Origin: an uncultured Clostridia bacterium
GTDB lineage: Bacteria > Bacillota > Clostridia > Peptostreptococcales > Anaerovoracaceae
DNA length: 8,794 nucleotides
Direction of reading: 5' to 3'
NCBI GenBank assembly: GCA_934277655.1
Contig: CAKQVC010000068.1
Location: 1 to 8,794 of the forward strand
Shown here: positions 1-5,649 of the stretch, piece by piece
Layout of the letters: each line of letters opens with the position of its first letter
How positions within the stretch are numbered: position 1 is the first letter of the stretch
The notes under the pieces: model-generated
Database searches by the model: none
The model's input: the letters and a program-made list of their open reading frames with translations, nothing else
Told to the model about the DNA's origin: nothing
Made by a program: the position numbers and the translations under genes

Positions 1-76
1 GAACACAGAAGTTAAGCTCCTTAGCGCCGATGATACTTGGTGGGAAGCTGCCTGGGAAAGTAGGACGTTGCCGGTT
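1..76 (+). rRNA. rrf: 5S ribosomal RNA, 3' portion (partial)
   Basis: The window opens inside a 5S rRNA. The core GAACACAGAAGTTAAGCTCC and the later stretch with GATGATACTTGG and TGGGAAAGTAGGACG are the conserved 5S loop and helix sequences of Firmicutes. The 5' third lies left of the window. The exact 3' end cannot be fixed because its pairing partner in helix I is missing; about base 76 is an estimate. It lies about 5 nt before tRNA-Glu, so the two are almost certainly processed from one rRNA operon transcript. Confidence 0.93.
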
Positions 77-81
77 TATAT

Positions 82-156
82 GGCTCCATGGTCAAGCGGT
101 CAAGACACCGCCCTTTCACGGCGGTAACTCGGGTTCGATTCCCGATGGAGTCACCA
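82..156 (+). tRNA. tRNA-Glu (anticodon TTC)
   Basis: A complete cloverleaf is visible. The acceptor stem GGCTCCA (82-88) pairs with TGGAGTC (146-152), leaving discriminator A153 and an encoded CCA at 154-156. The anticodon stem CCGCC (108-112) pairs with GGCGG (120-124) around the loop CTTTCAC, with anticodon TTC at 115-117. The T arm contains GGTTCGATTCC. The gene follows 5S rRNA directly and is followed by a terminator, so it is the last member of the rRNA operon. Confidence 0.97.
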
Positions 157-162
157 GAAACG

Positions 163-193
163 AAGCTCATTGTTTAGACAGTGAGCTTTTTTT
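163..193 (+). terminator. Intrinsic terminator of the rRNA/tRNA operon
   Basis: AAGCTCATTG (163-172) pairs with CAGTGAGCTT (179-188) as a 10-bp stem with one T-G wobble and a 6-nt loop. It is followed by an uninterrupted T run to 193. The hairpin starts seven bases after the tRNA CCA end, the expected place for the end of this operon. Confidence 0.93.
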
Positions 194-269
194 CATAGAT
201 GCATCCCGGTGGTAAAGTAATAAAAAGTGATGAAAACAGAAAATAGGGAGCGAAAGGAAAGACAGTGAA

Positions 270-464
270 ATGAGATCATTTGTAGGAACACGAGTAAAAA
301 TAATTAATGAAGGACGTAATCAAAAAGGAATGGTCAGCAGTGTAAAGGGCGATAAGATCATTATCAATATCAGTGCAACTGAAATTGTAGAAGCACCGCT
401 GGATGATGCAGAAATTACGGTTGCCTGTCCGGAGGATGAAGCGGATTTCGTCATAGAATGGTAG
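270..464 (+). CDS. Small hypothetical protein, 64 residues
   Basis: This is a 64-residue acidic protein, beginning MRSFVGTRVKII and ending in an acidic segment PEDEADFVIEW. I do not recognise the family. The alternating hydrophobic pattern (VGTRVKII, GMVSSV, DKIIINI, EITVAC) suggests a small all-beta fold of SH3-like or PilZ-N-terminal type, which is a guess from the pattern only. There is no signal peptide or membrane segment. A purine-rich stretch AAAGGAAAG (253-261) about 11 nt upstream is a modest ribosome binding site. The gene stands alone between the rRNA operon terminator and the promoter of the next operon, with no obvious promoter or terminator of its own. It is believed real because it fills an otherwise empty gap and has normal-looking codons, but it could be spurious. 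Confidence 0.6.
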   Translation: MRSFVGTRVKIINEGRNQKGMVSSVKGDKIIINISATEIVEAPLDDAEITVACPEDEADFVIEW

Positions 465-515
465 AACGCATACACAGAAAATTTATCAAGCAGGAATTTT
501 GTTAGGAAATTTATC

Positions 516-546
516 TTGACTTATAGTATAGTTTAAGTAGTAAAAT
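516..546 (+). promoter_or_regulatory. MerR-family-type promoter/operator of the aldo/keto reductase operon
   Basis: The -35 TTGACT (516-521) and -10 TAAAAT (541-546) are separated by 19 bp instead of the usual 17. The spacer is filled by the imperfect palindrome ACTTATAGTATAGTTTAAGT (519-538), with 16 of 20 bases symmetric. A long spacer carrying an inverted repeat that begins inside the -35 is the hallmark of promoters activated by DNA-distorting MerR-family regulators (MerR, SoxR, AdhR/NmlR types). Transcription should start near 553. The 9-mer AAATTTATC occurs at 479-487 and again at 507-515, just before the -35. No merR gene is in the window, so the regulator must be elsewhere. Confidence 0.75.
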
Positions 547-599
547 AACATATAGAATGAGCAATAGAAATAAAATGGCGTGCAAAGGAGAGATTTATT

Positions 600-1691
600 A
601 TGATTTATACGAATTTTGATGGGAAGGAAGTATCGCAGTTGGGATTTGGGACCATGCGGCTGCCAGTTGTTGATGGTGTGGAAACGGATATTGATGAAGA
701 AAAGGCACTGGAACTTTTTGATTATGCGTATCAAAATGGTATTAACTATTTTGACACTGCATGGGGTTACCATGGAGGTAATTCCGAAATCGTTACAGGC
801 AAAGCATTGTCACGTTATCCGAGAGAAAGCTTTTTTTTGACAACGAAGTTTCCGGGATATGATAGAAGCAATTTCCCAAAGGTAAAAGAAATTTTTGAGA
901 AACAGTTGGAAAAGCTTCAAACCTCATATTTTGACTTTTATCTGTTCCACAATATAAGCGAATATAATATCGATTACTATCTTGATCCGAAATATGGAGT
1001 GAAGGACTATTTAGTATCAGAACGAAAGGCTGGACGAATCAAGCATCTGGGCTGCTCCGTACACGCGGGAACAGAATGTTTTGAGCGTTTCCTGGAAGAT
1101 TATGAGGATGTACTCGAATTTTGCCAGATTCAATTAAACTGGCTGGACTGGGATTTTCAGGGTGCAAAAGAAAAAGTGAGAATCTTAACTGAAAAAAATA
1201 TCCCAATTCTTGTAATGGAACCACTTCGTGGTGGTACTCTGATTCAGGAGGATGCAGACGCTGAGAAAGCTTTTCGCTATCTGCAGTCAATTCCGGGAGT
1301 CGTAACGATCCTTTCCGGTATGACAGAAATGGAGCAGCTAAAGGAAAACATTAACATATTCCAGACGAATAAACCAATGGACGATGCAGAGAAGGAAAGA
1401 CTCTATGCGAAAGCAAAAGAGATGACGAGAGGGGTTCCGTGTACATCATGCAGATACTGCACAACATACTGCCCGAAGGAAATAGATATTCCGTATATGT
1501 TGGAGCAGTATAATCAGATTATGTTTAACGCAGAGGGATATGCATGGTATACTTCGATGGCTATTGGAGGTAAAGAAGCAGGAAAAAAACCTTGGGATTG
1601 TGTTGCGTGTGGATCCTGCAAGAATGTATGCCCGCAGCAGATTGATATTCCAAAGTATTTGAAAGAATTAAGTGAAAAATTAAAAGCGTAA
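600..1691 (+). CDS. Aldo/keto reductase with C-terminal ferredoxin-type 4Fe-4S motifs
   Basis: This 363-residue soluble protein has an aldo/keto reductase barrel at about residues 1-270 and a ferredoxin-like tail at about 275-363. The AKR catalytic tetrad is readable as D52 and Y57 ([10 protein letters not shown]), K83 (TTKFPG) and H117 (FYLFHN), so the barrel should be active in NAD(P)H-linked carbonyl reduction. The tail has two C-x2-C-x2-C-x3-CP clusters, C281/284/287/291 and C334/337/340/344, as in bacterial AKRs that couple to an iron-sulfur relay. The natural substrate is unknown. The start is fixed by AAGGAG at 585-590, nine bases upstream. It is the first gene of a three-gene operon; the macrodomain gene starts 26 bp after its stop. 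The promoter has MerR-type architecture, which suggests induction by a reactive carbonyl, electrophile or other small ligand. Family assignment is very secure, physiological role is not. Confidence 0.95.
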   Translation: MIYTNFDGKEVSQLGFGTMRLPVVDGVETDIDEEKALELFDYAYQNGINYFDTAWGYHGGNSEIVTGKALSRYPRESFFLTTKFPGYDRSNFPKVKEIFEKQLEKLQTSYFDFYLFHNISEYNIDYYLDPKYGVKDYLVSERKAGRIKHLGCSVHAGTECFERFLEDYEDVLEFCQIQLNWLDWDFQGAKEKVRILTEKNIPILVMEPLRGGTLIQEDADAEKAFRYLQSIPGVVTILSGMTEMEQLKENINIFQTNKPMDDAEKERLYAKAKEMTRGVPCTSCRYCTTYCPKEIDIPYMLEQYNQIMFNAEGYAWYTSMAIGGKEAGKKPWDCVACGSCKNVCPQQIDIPKYLKELSEKLKA

Positions 1692-1717
1692 TCAAAAAGA
1701 ACAAGGAGGAGATTGGT

Positions 1718-2224
1718 ATGGCATTCAAAATTATTCGTGGGGATATTACAAAATTGGATGTGGATGCGATTGTTAACGCAGCGAATCAATCTTTGCTCGG
1801 GGGCGGTGGCGTAGATGGCTGTATTCATCGCGCAGCAGGACCGAAGCTTCTTGAAGAATGCAGAACCCTTGGAGGATGTGAAACCGGTAATGCAAAGATA
1901 ACAAAAGGTTATGATCTGCCGTGCAGGTATGTGATTCATACTGTTGGACCGATCTGGCAGGGCGGGGATCATGACGAAAAGCAGAAACTTATTTCCTGCT
2001 ATCAAAAGTCTTTGGAACTGGCTGCAGAACATCACTGCAGAACAGTTGCATTTCCTTTGATTTCGGCAGGCGTTTATGGTTATCCAAAAGAAGCAGCAAT
2101 GCACATTGCTGCTGAAACCATTTGCAACTATTTGAGAGGCTGCGATATGCAGGTTTTTTTGGTCCTGTATGATAAGAATCTTGTCCTGCCGAAGGATCTG
2201 AAAGCATTTGAGTTTGTAGGATAA
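1718..2224 (+). CDS. ymdB: Macrodomain protein, YmdB-like O-acetyl-ADP-ribose deacetylase / ADP-ribose hydrolase
   Basis: The protein is 168 residues, a stand-alone macrodomain of the usual bacterial length. The N-terminal [16 protein letters not shown] holds the conserved asparagines N20 and N23. The glycine loop LLGGGGVDG (26-34) carries D33, which corresponds to the catalytic acid of E. coli-type Ymd[10 protein letters not shown] (115-123) is the phosphate-binding loop. YVIHTVGP (71-78) and VFLVLYD (146-152) are core strands. Known members hydrolyse O-acetyl-ADP-ribose and remove mono-ADP-ribose from acidic residues in the cytoplasm. The name follows the E. coli usage; the unrelated B. subtilis YmdB phosphodiesterase is a different protein. 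AAGGAGG at 1703-1709 sets the start. It is the second gene of the operon, between two oxidoreductase genes, hinting at a role in NAD- or ADP-ribose-linked stress. All key residues appear intact. Confidence 0.95.
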   Translation: MAFKIIRGDITKLDVDAIVNAANQSLLGGGGVDGCIHRAAGPKLLEECRTLGGCETGNAKITKGYDLPCRYVIHTVGPIWQGGDHDEKQKLISCYQKSLELAAEHHCRTVAFPLISAGVYGYPKEAAMHIAAETICNYLRGCDMQVFLVLYDKNLVLPKDLKAFEFVG

Positions 2225-2274
2225 AGCTGCTGACAAGAGGTTAAGATTGCAGGCTGGAAGGGAGACAGTAAACT

Positions 2275-3441
2275 ATGAAAATATTAATTTTGCAGGGGAG
2301 CCCAAGGCCAAAAGGCAACACTGCTGCATTGACAGAAGAATTTCGGAGCTATATGGAGGAACATGGACACGAATGCTCAGAAGTCCGTCTGTATGGACTG
2401 GATATCCATCCGTGCATTGCATGTAGAAAATGTCAGAAAGATTGGGAACATCCATCTTGTGCCTGGCAGGATGATCTGACACCAATCCTGGATCAGATCT
2501 TAGAATGCGATCTTCTGGTGCTCGCAACGCCGATTTATTCATGGTTCTGTACAGCGCCGATGAAAGCAGCGGTTGACAGAATGGTTTATGCCTTGAATAA
2601 AATTTATGGTGCGGAGAAAGGTCCTTGTTTGTGGGCAGGAAAAACGATTGCCCTCATCAGCACTTGCGGATATAAGGAAAAATTCGGAACGGAGCTTTGG
2701 GAAGAAGGTATAAAGCGTGACTGCAAACATTCAGGACTAAAGTATGGCGGGCTTTTGGCTGAACGGCATAAAAATTACAATCTTCCCTTTATGGATGAAG
2801 AAAAAAGGCAGCATACAAGAGATTTTGCGAAGAAACTGATCCGCCAGTCCGTACGAAGCAGAGGCATCAAAGCGAGAGATCGTTTGAACGGAGAGGAAAG
2901 AGAAAAACTCTCGGAAGAGATATGCAGAAAGATTGCTGCCTCTGAATTCTTCCTAAAAGCACAAACGATAATGATCTATAAAGCAGTGCGAGGAGAGGTG
3001 CAGCTTACGGCACTGGAACATGCAATCGAAGCAGCTGGAAAGACAGCAGTTTATCCGTTATGCGTGGGCGAAGGGAAAATGGCTGCACTGCATCCTCGGT
3101 CAGAAAATAGCTGGGAGACCGGTCACTATGGGATTCAAGAGCCGAATCCTGAAAAATCGGTCGAAATACGTCCTGAAGACATTGATTTGATCATTTGTCC
3201 ATGTACTGCTTTTGACGTGCAGGGTAACCGCCTGGGGATGGGAGCCGGATACTATGACAGATTCCTTCCATTCTGCACGAAAGCCCATGTTATAGCGGCA
3301 GGGTTTGAAGAACAGAAAGTGGAGACCATTCCGGTTGACGAATGGGATCAGCCAATGGAAGCTGTATTCACAGAAACAAATGTCATTGGTAAGGTTAAGT
3401 TAATAGGAAATTCTCCGAGAGCATTTCTAAAGGGGTTCTGA
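2275..3441 (+). CDS. Fusion protein: flavodoxin-like NAD(P)H-dependent FMN reductase + 5-formyltetrahydrofolate cyclo-ligase
   Basis: This is one continuous 388-residue frame with two domains. Residues 1 to about 188 are a flavodoxin-fold NAD(P)H:FMN or quinone reductase: a GSPRPKGNTA phosphate loop at 8-17, ATPIYSW at 84-90, and ISTCGYKEKFG at 128-138. A C-x2-C-x2-C-x8-C cluster (C47, C50, C53, C62) resembles the compact cysteine motif of iron-sulfur flavoproteins, so a 4Fe-4S cluster is possible. Residues about 190-375 are 5-formyltetrahydrofolate cyclo-ligase, which converts 5-formyl-THF to 5,10-methenyl-THF with ATP. It shows an Arg/Lys-rich N-terminal helix (RSRGIKARDRL), a TIMIYKAVRGE segment, ICPCTAFD and the signature RLGMGAGYYDRFL (319-331). 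There is no methionine at the junction and no stop or internal ribosome binding site, so separate translation is unlikely. GGAAGGGAG (2256-2264) precedes the ATG. It is the third gene of the operon, 50 bp after the macrodomain gene. Confidence 0.93.
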   Translation: MKILILQGSPRPKGNTAALTEEFRSYMEEHGHECSEVRLYGLDIHPCIACRKCQKDWEHPSCAWQDDLTPILDQILECDLLVLATPIYSWFCTAPMKAAVDRMVYALNKIYGAEKGPCLWAGKTIALISTCGYKEKFGTELWEEGIKRDCKHSGLKYGGLLAERHKNYNLPFMDEEKRQHTRDFAKKLIRQSVRSRGIKARDRLNGEEREKLSEEICRKIAASEFFLKAQTIMIYKAVRGEVQLTALEHAIEAAGKTAVYPLCVGEGKMAALHPRSENSWETGHYGIQEPNPEKSVEIRPEDIDLIICPCTAFDVQGNRLGMGAGYYDRFLPFCTKAHVIAAGFEEQKVETIPVDEWDQPMEAVFTETNVIGKVKLIGNSPRAFLKGF

Positions 3442-4773
3442 GGTTTTCGTTTTCCCAACGTTCGTTTCCGGAGCATTCGTTTCTGCGGTGTTAGTTTCTG
3501 CTACCTTTATTTCTGCAGCACGTTCTTTGGTCAGTTTATCCAGATAGATTACCCACTTGATGACCATGCGGGAATCCGGTTTCAGATGCATGTTATATAA
3601 AACTTTCTTGTGGTAAATATCAAAATGCTTATTCACGGAAGCAGGAAAGGCTTTGACTGTTTCTGTTTTCTCTGTGAAAGACAGCGGTTTGCCCCAGCAT
3701 GTTCCTTCGAATGTGATTGAATCCCTGTCCATTGTGACTGTGCCATTTCCGGCATTCACATCCATGTTACCCTCATCGTTGACAGCGGCGAGGATCGTTT
3801 CGCTTTTTAAAGGACTGTCCAGATCGAGCTGTGCTTCCTGCCAGAAGTACCAGTCATTGATATGTGCAAACGGACCGCCGTGAAGCTGATATTTTTCATC
3901 CAGTTCTGCCGAAAATCCACAGGCTTCGCAGCGGATGAAATGGTCGTCGGTCTCCATTTTAAACTCCTCTTTGCAGACAGGACATTTGTATAAAATCCCA
4001 TCCAGCCCTTTTGCAGGGGAGTCACAGTGATAGGCAATGTCCTGAAACAGAAGATCCTCATCATGGAGGATCGCAGACTCCAGTACATTGTTGATTTCTG
4101 TGACTGACATCGTCTCAATCTGGGCTGCATCCAGAAGCTTACCGCTGCGGACATGAATTTTGCCGGGGCGGAAACCGGAAATACCCCATTTAGGGAAGGT
4201 TTTATAAGCCCCATCTTCCGATATGGTATAAACGTTGACTGCCAGCTTCTTGACCAGTTCGGCAGTACCTTCTGTGACCCAGAGGGAATGACCGAAGCAG
4301 GTCAGGCGACCTTCAGGAAACAGCACGATAATGTTACCGGATTCTTTTGCACGCATAATGTTTATGATGGTTTTGATGTCCGGGCAAAACATTTTTTTAG
4401 GAATGACATGCATGCGTTCAAGCAGTTTCCGTAGTTTCGGATGAGTCATAAAATGGTAGCTGACCACGAAAGTCGGGCGATGTGGCATCAACGCAATCGC
4501 AACCAGTAAAAAGTCGATATTGGAAACATGGGGGCAGACCACCAGTGCAGGTCCACTGATATCCTTGATGGCAGTAAGGTCGTAGGTTGTTTTTAACTTG
4601 AACTTTAAAAACGGACGCACAATCAATCCTGCCAGATAGTAGAGGAATGCGTCAGGCTTCGCAAAACCTTTGCTCCCGTTTTTTTTCTTTTTTTTTGGCA
4701 TTAGTGCTTCGTTGGGTGTCTGTGAGTTTTTTGGAATCTGCGTGCTTCCTGCAGACTCTTTTTTTATATTCAT
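3427..4773 (-). CDS. PlsC-family 1-acylglycerol-3-phosphate acyltransferase with zinc ribbon and extra C-terminal domain
   Basis: The protein has 448 residues from the ATG at 4773. The acyltransferase domain (about 45-235) shows the HVSNID H-x4-D catalytic motif (H82, D87), the acceptor-binding FPEGR (152-156) and a hydrophobic segment near 47-55 that suggests membrane association. Family members acylate lysophosphatidic acid to phosphatidic acid at the inner membrane face. A four-cysteine ribbon follows (C264-x2-C267, C282-x2-C285), probably zinc-binding. A beta-rich region at about 300-415 is of unassigned, possibly PH-like, fold. A degenerate A-E-T-N-x pentapeptide repeat lies near the end. 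This is about twice the length of a minimal PlsC. An upstream ATG at 4872 is rejected because it lies at the promoter's expected transcription start and has no ribosome binding site. The N-terminus has a Lys run (27-31) encoded by a long A tract. Its 3' end overlaps the facing gene by 15 bp. Confidence 0.88.
   Translation of the reverse strand: MNIKKESAGSTQIPKNSQTPNEALMPKKKKKNGSKGFAKPDAFLYYLAGLIVRPFLKFKLKTTYDLTAIKDISGPALVVCPHVSNIDFLLVAIALMPHRPTFVVSYHFMTHPKLRKLLERMHVIPKKMFCPDIKTIINIMRAKESGNIIVLFPEGRLTCFGHSLWVTEGTAELVKKLAVNVYTISEDGAYKTFPKWGISGFRPGKIHVRSGKLLDAAQIETMSVTEINNVLESAILHDEDLLFQDIAYHCDSPAKGLDGILYKCPVCKEEFKMETDDHFIRCEACGFSAELDEKYQLHGGPFAHINDWYFWQEAQLDLDSPLKSETILAAVNDEGNMDVNAGNGTVTMDRDSITFEGTCWGKPLSFTEKTETVKAFPASVNKHFDIYHKKVLYNMHLKPDSRMVIKWVIYLDKLTKERAAEIKVAETNTAETNAPETNVGKTKTSEPL
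3442..3516 (-). repeat. Degenerate 15-bp tandem repeat, five units (A-E-T-N-x pentapeptides)
   Basis: Near the 3' end of the acyltransferase gene five consecutive 15-bp units encode AEIKV, AETNT, AETNA, PETNV and GKTKT. The middle three are most alike; the last has diverged. On the plus strand this appears as a recurring TTCGTTTC / TTAGTTTCTG pattern. It probably forms a flexible, charged tail and may vary in copy number between strains. Confidence 0.7.
4679..4696 (-). repeat. Homopolymeric A tract (A9-G-A8 in the sense strand) early in the acyltransferase gene
   Basis: The sense (minus) strand reads nine A, one G, eight A, encoding Lys27-Lys31 plus the first bases of the next Asn codon. In frame it contains the slippery heptamers A-AAA-AAG and A-AAA-AAC. 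A one-base backward slip enters a frame that stops at 4652-4654 and gives a truncated product of roughly 40 residues. Confidence 0.75.
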
Positions 4774-4782
4774 AAGAATTGT

Positions 4783-4792
4783 ACTCCTTCCT
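4783..4792 (-). promoter_or_regulatory. Ribosome binding site deciding the acyltransferase start
   Basis: The minus strand reads AGGAAGGAGT, nine bases before the ATG at 4773. No such site precedes the upstream in-frame ATGs at 4872 and 4836, nor the downstream ATG of MPKKKKK, so 4773 is chosen as the start. Confidence 0.85.
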
Positions 4793-4877
4793 GAAAACAT
4801 ATCGCTGGACATGATAAAATTGCTTTCGAAATCCATCGAAACAGCGGCATAATGATAGCTTCTGCCCTGCATCTTTT

Positions 4878-4906
4878 ATTATATTCAATCTGCTGCAGAT
4901 GAGCAA
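4878..4906 (-). promoter_or_regulatory. Sigma-A type promoter of the acyltransferase gene
   Basis: On the minus strand, -35 TTGCTC (4906-4901) is followed after exactly 17 bp by a perfect -10 TATAAT (4883-4878). Transcription should start near 4871, leaving a leader of roughly 98 nt before the ATG at 4773. The spacer contains the short palindrome CTGCAG. Confidence 0.72.
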
Positions 4907-4920
4907 GAGAAAAATGATGG

Positions 4921-4949
4921 TTGACCCTGCGGTAAGAACAAGGTATTCT
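4921..4949 (+). promoter_or_regulatory. Sigma-A type promoter of the ECF sigma factor cluster
   Basis: TTGACC (4921-4926) and TATTCT (4944-4949) are separated by exactly 17 bp, with transcription expected near 4956. It is back-to-back with the acyltransferase promoter: the two -35 boxes are 14 bp apart. Its position inside the upstream extension of the sigma factor frame argues that this extension is untranslated. I saw no ECF-type TGAAAC/CGTC promoter here, so autoregulation is not evident. Confidence 0.62.
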
Positions 4950-4955
4950 GTAGAA

Positions 4956-5108
4956 GACAGGAATTTCTTGCATGTCAGCTATTCAGCGGCTACGTATGCA
5001 AGTGAAACGGGATACAGAAAAAAGAAAATTAAAATTAATGGAAAAAATATGAGTATTTTTATGATAGCAAGCGACAAAAGTAATGAAAAGGGAAACAGGA
5101 GGGACGGA
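4956..5108 (+). other. Untranslated leader of the sigma factor gene
   Basis: About 150 nt lie between the predicted transcription start and the chosen ATG at 5109. Although the reading frame is open through it, the encoded residues look unlike sigma factor and lack a ribosome binding site. It contains an all-AT hairpin (AAAAATA 5043-5049 with TATTTTT 5054-5060) but no GC-rich terminator or recognisable riboswitch. Together with the divergent promoters this accounts for the roughly 335-bp gap between genes. Confidence 0.5.
5097..5103 (+). promoter_or_regulatory. Ribosome binding site deciding the sigma factor start
   Basis: AGGAGGG lies five bases before the ATG at 5109 and is the only good Shine-Dalgarno sequence in the open frame that begins at 4899. 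Confidence 0.85.
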
Positions 5109-5648
5109 ATGGATAACGCTGCAGCAATCTATCAACGGTTCCTTAACGGAGATCAGGACGCATTTGAAGAAATCATAGATCTGTATCGGGAAAACCTGAT
5201 TTTCTTTCTTCATCGATTTATAAACAATCTGGATACAGCAGAAGATCTGGCAGAAGACGTTTTCGTAGAGGTGCTTGTCCACCCAGACCGATTCAAGGGA
5301 AAAAGCTCCCTGAAGACTTATCTTTTTGCGATTGCGAGAAACAAGGCAGTAGACTGGATCAGACACCACAGCAGGCTGAATATCGTTTCGCTTGATGCGG
5401 CGGAGAATCTGGCGGAAGCTGCGACCGTTGAAGAAGCTGTTTTAAAAAGTGATGAACAGCGGAAATTGGCAGACGCAATGGAGAGCATAAAGGAAGACTA
5501 TAAGGTGGCACTCCATCTGGTTTATCTGGAAGAAATGTCTTACGATGAAGCAGGAAAGATCATGAAAAAGACGCGAAAACAGGTGGAAAATCTTGTGTAC
5601 CGGGGGAAAAAGGCATTGAAAATGGTTCTTGAAGAGGAGGGCTTTTAA
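5109..5648 (+). CDS. ECF-type RNA polymerase sigma factor (sigma-70 family)
   Basis: The protein has 179 residues, normal for a minimal ECF sigma factor with only regions 2 and 4. Region 2 (about 10-89) begins FLNGDQDAFEEIIDLY, has the core-binding segment AEDLAEDVFVEVL (44-56) and the -10 recognition helix GKSSLKTYLFAIARNKAVDWIR (64-85). A linker (90-118) leads to region 4 (about 119-172), whose helix-turn-helix covers LEEMSYDEAGKIMKKTRKQVENLVYRGKKAL in short form at 140-170. It should redirect RNA polymerase to a small regulon. The frame is open back to 4899, but the family alignment and the AGGAGGG site support the ATG at 5109. The stop TAA is separated by one base from the TTG start of the next gene, so the pair is translationally coupled as in sigma/anti-sigma pairs. 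No autoregulatory promoter was recognised. Confidence 0.92.
   Translation: MDNAAAIYQRFLNGDQDAFEEIIDLYRENLIFFLHRFINNLDTAEDLAEDVFVEVLVHPDRFKGKSSLKTYLFAIARNKAVDWIRHHSRLNIVSLDAAENLAEAATVEEAVLKSDEQRKLADAMESIKEDYKVALHLVYLEEMSYDEAGKIMKKTRKQVENLVYRGKKALKMVLEEEGF
5633..5640 (+). promoter_or_regulatory. Ribosome binding site for the TTG start of the membrane protein gene
   Basis: AGAGGAGG lies within the last codons of the sigma factor gene, nine bases before TTG at 5650. The in-frame ATG at 5629 lies upstream of this site and has no site of its own, so TTG is preferred. Confidence 0.8.
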
Positions 5649-5649
5649 T

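Noticed and set aside
30..215. 61-residue open frame across the 5S/tRNA region
   Set aside because: It overlaps 5S rRNA, tRNA-Glu and the terminator, so it cannot be a real gene.
1514..2236. 240-residue minus-strand frame opposite the macrodomain gene
   Set aside because: It is antisense to two clearly recognised genes and shows no family motifs; it is a shadow.
4774..4872. N-terminal extension of the acyltransferase from ATG at 4872
   Set aside because: The predicted transcription start is at about the same base, no ribosome binding site precedes it, and an excellent one precedes ATG 4773.
5003..5030. TGAAAC as an ECF-type -35 for sigma autoregulation
   Set aside because: No CGTC-like -10 occurs at the expected distance; the region downstream is plain A/T.
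5043..5060. AT-only hairpin with a T run in the sigma leader, as a terminator
   Set aside because: The stem has no G-C pairs and a short length, so it is too weak to be called a terminator.
4899..5108. 70-residue N-terminal extension of the sigma factor
   Set aside because: It contains the -35/-10 promoter and lacks a ribosome binding site; sigma homology begins right after ATG 5109.
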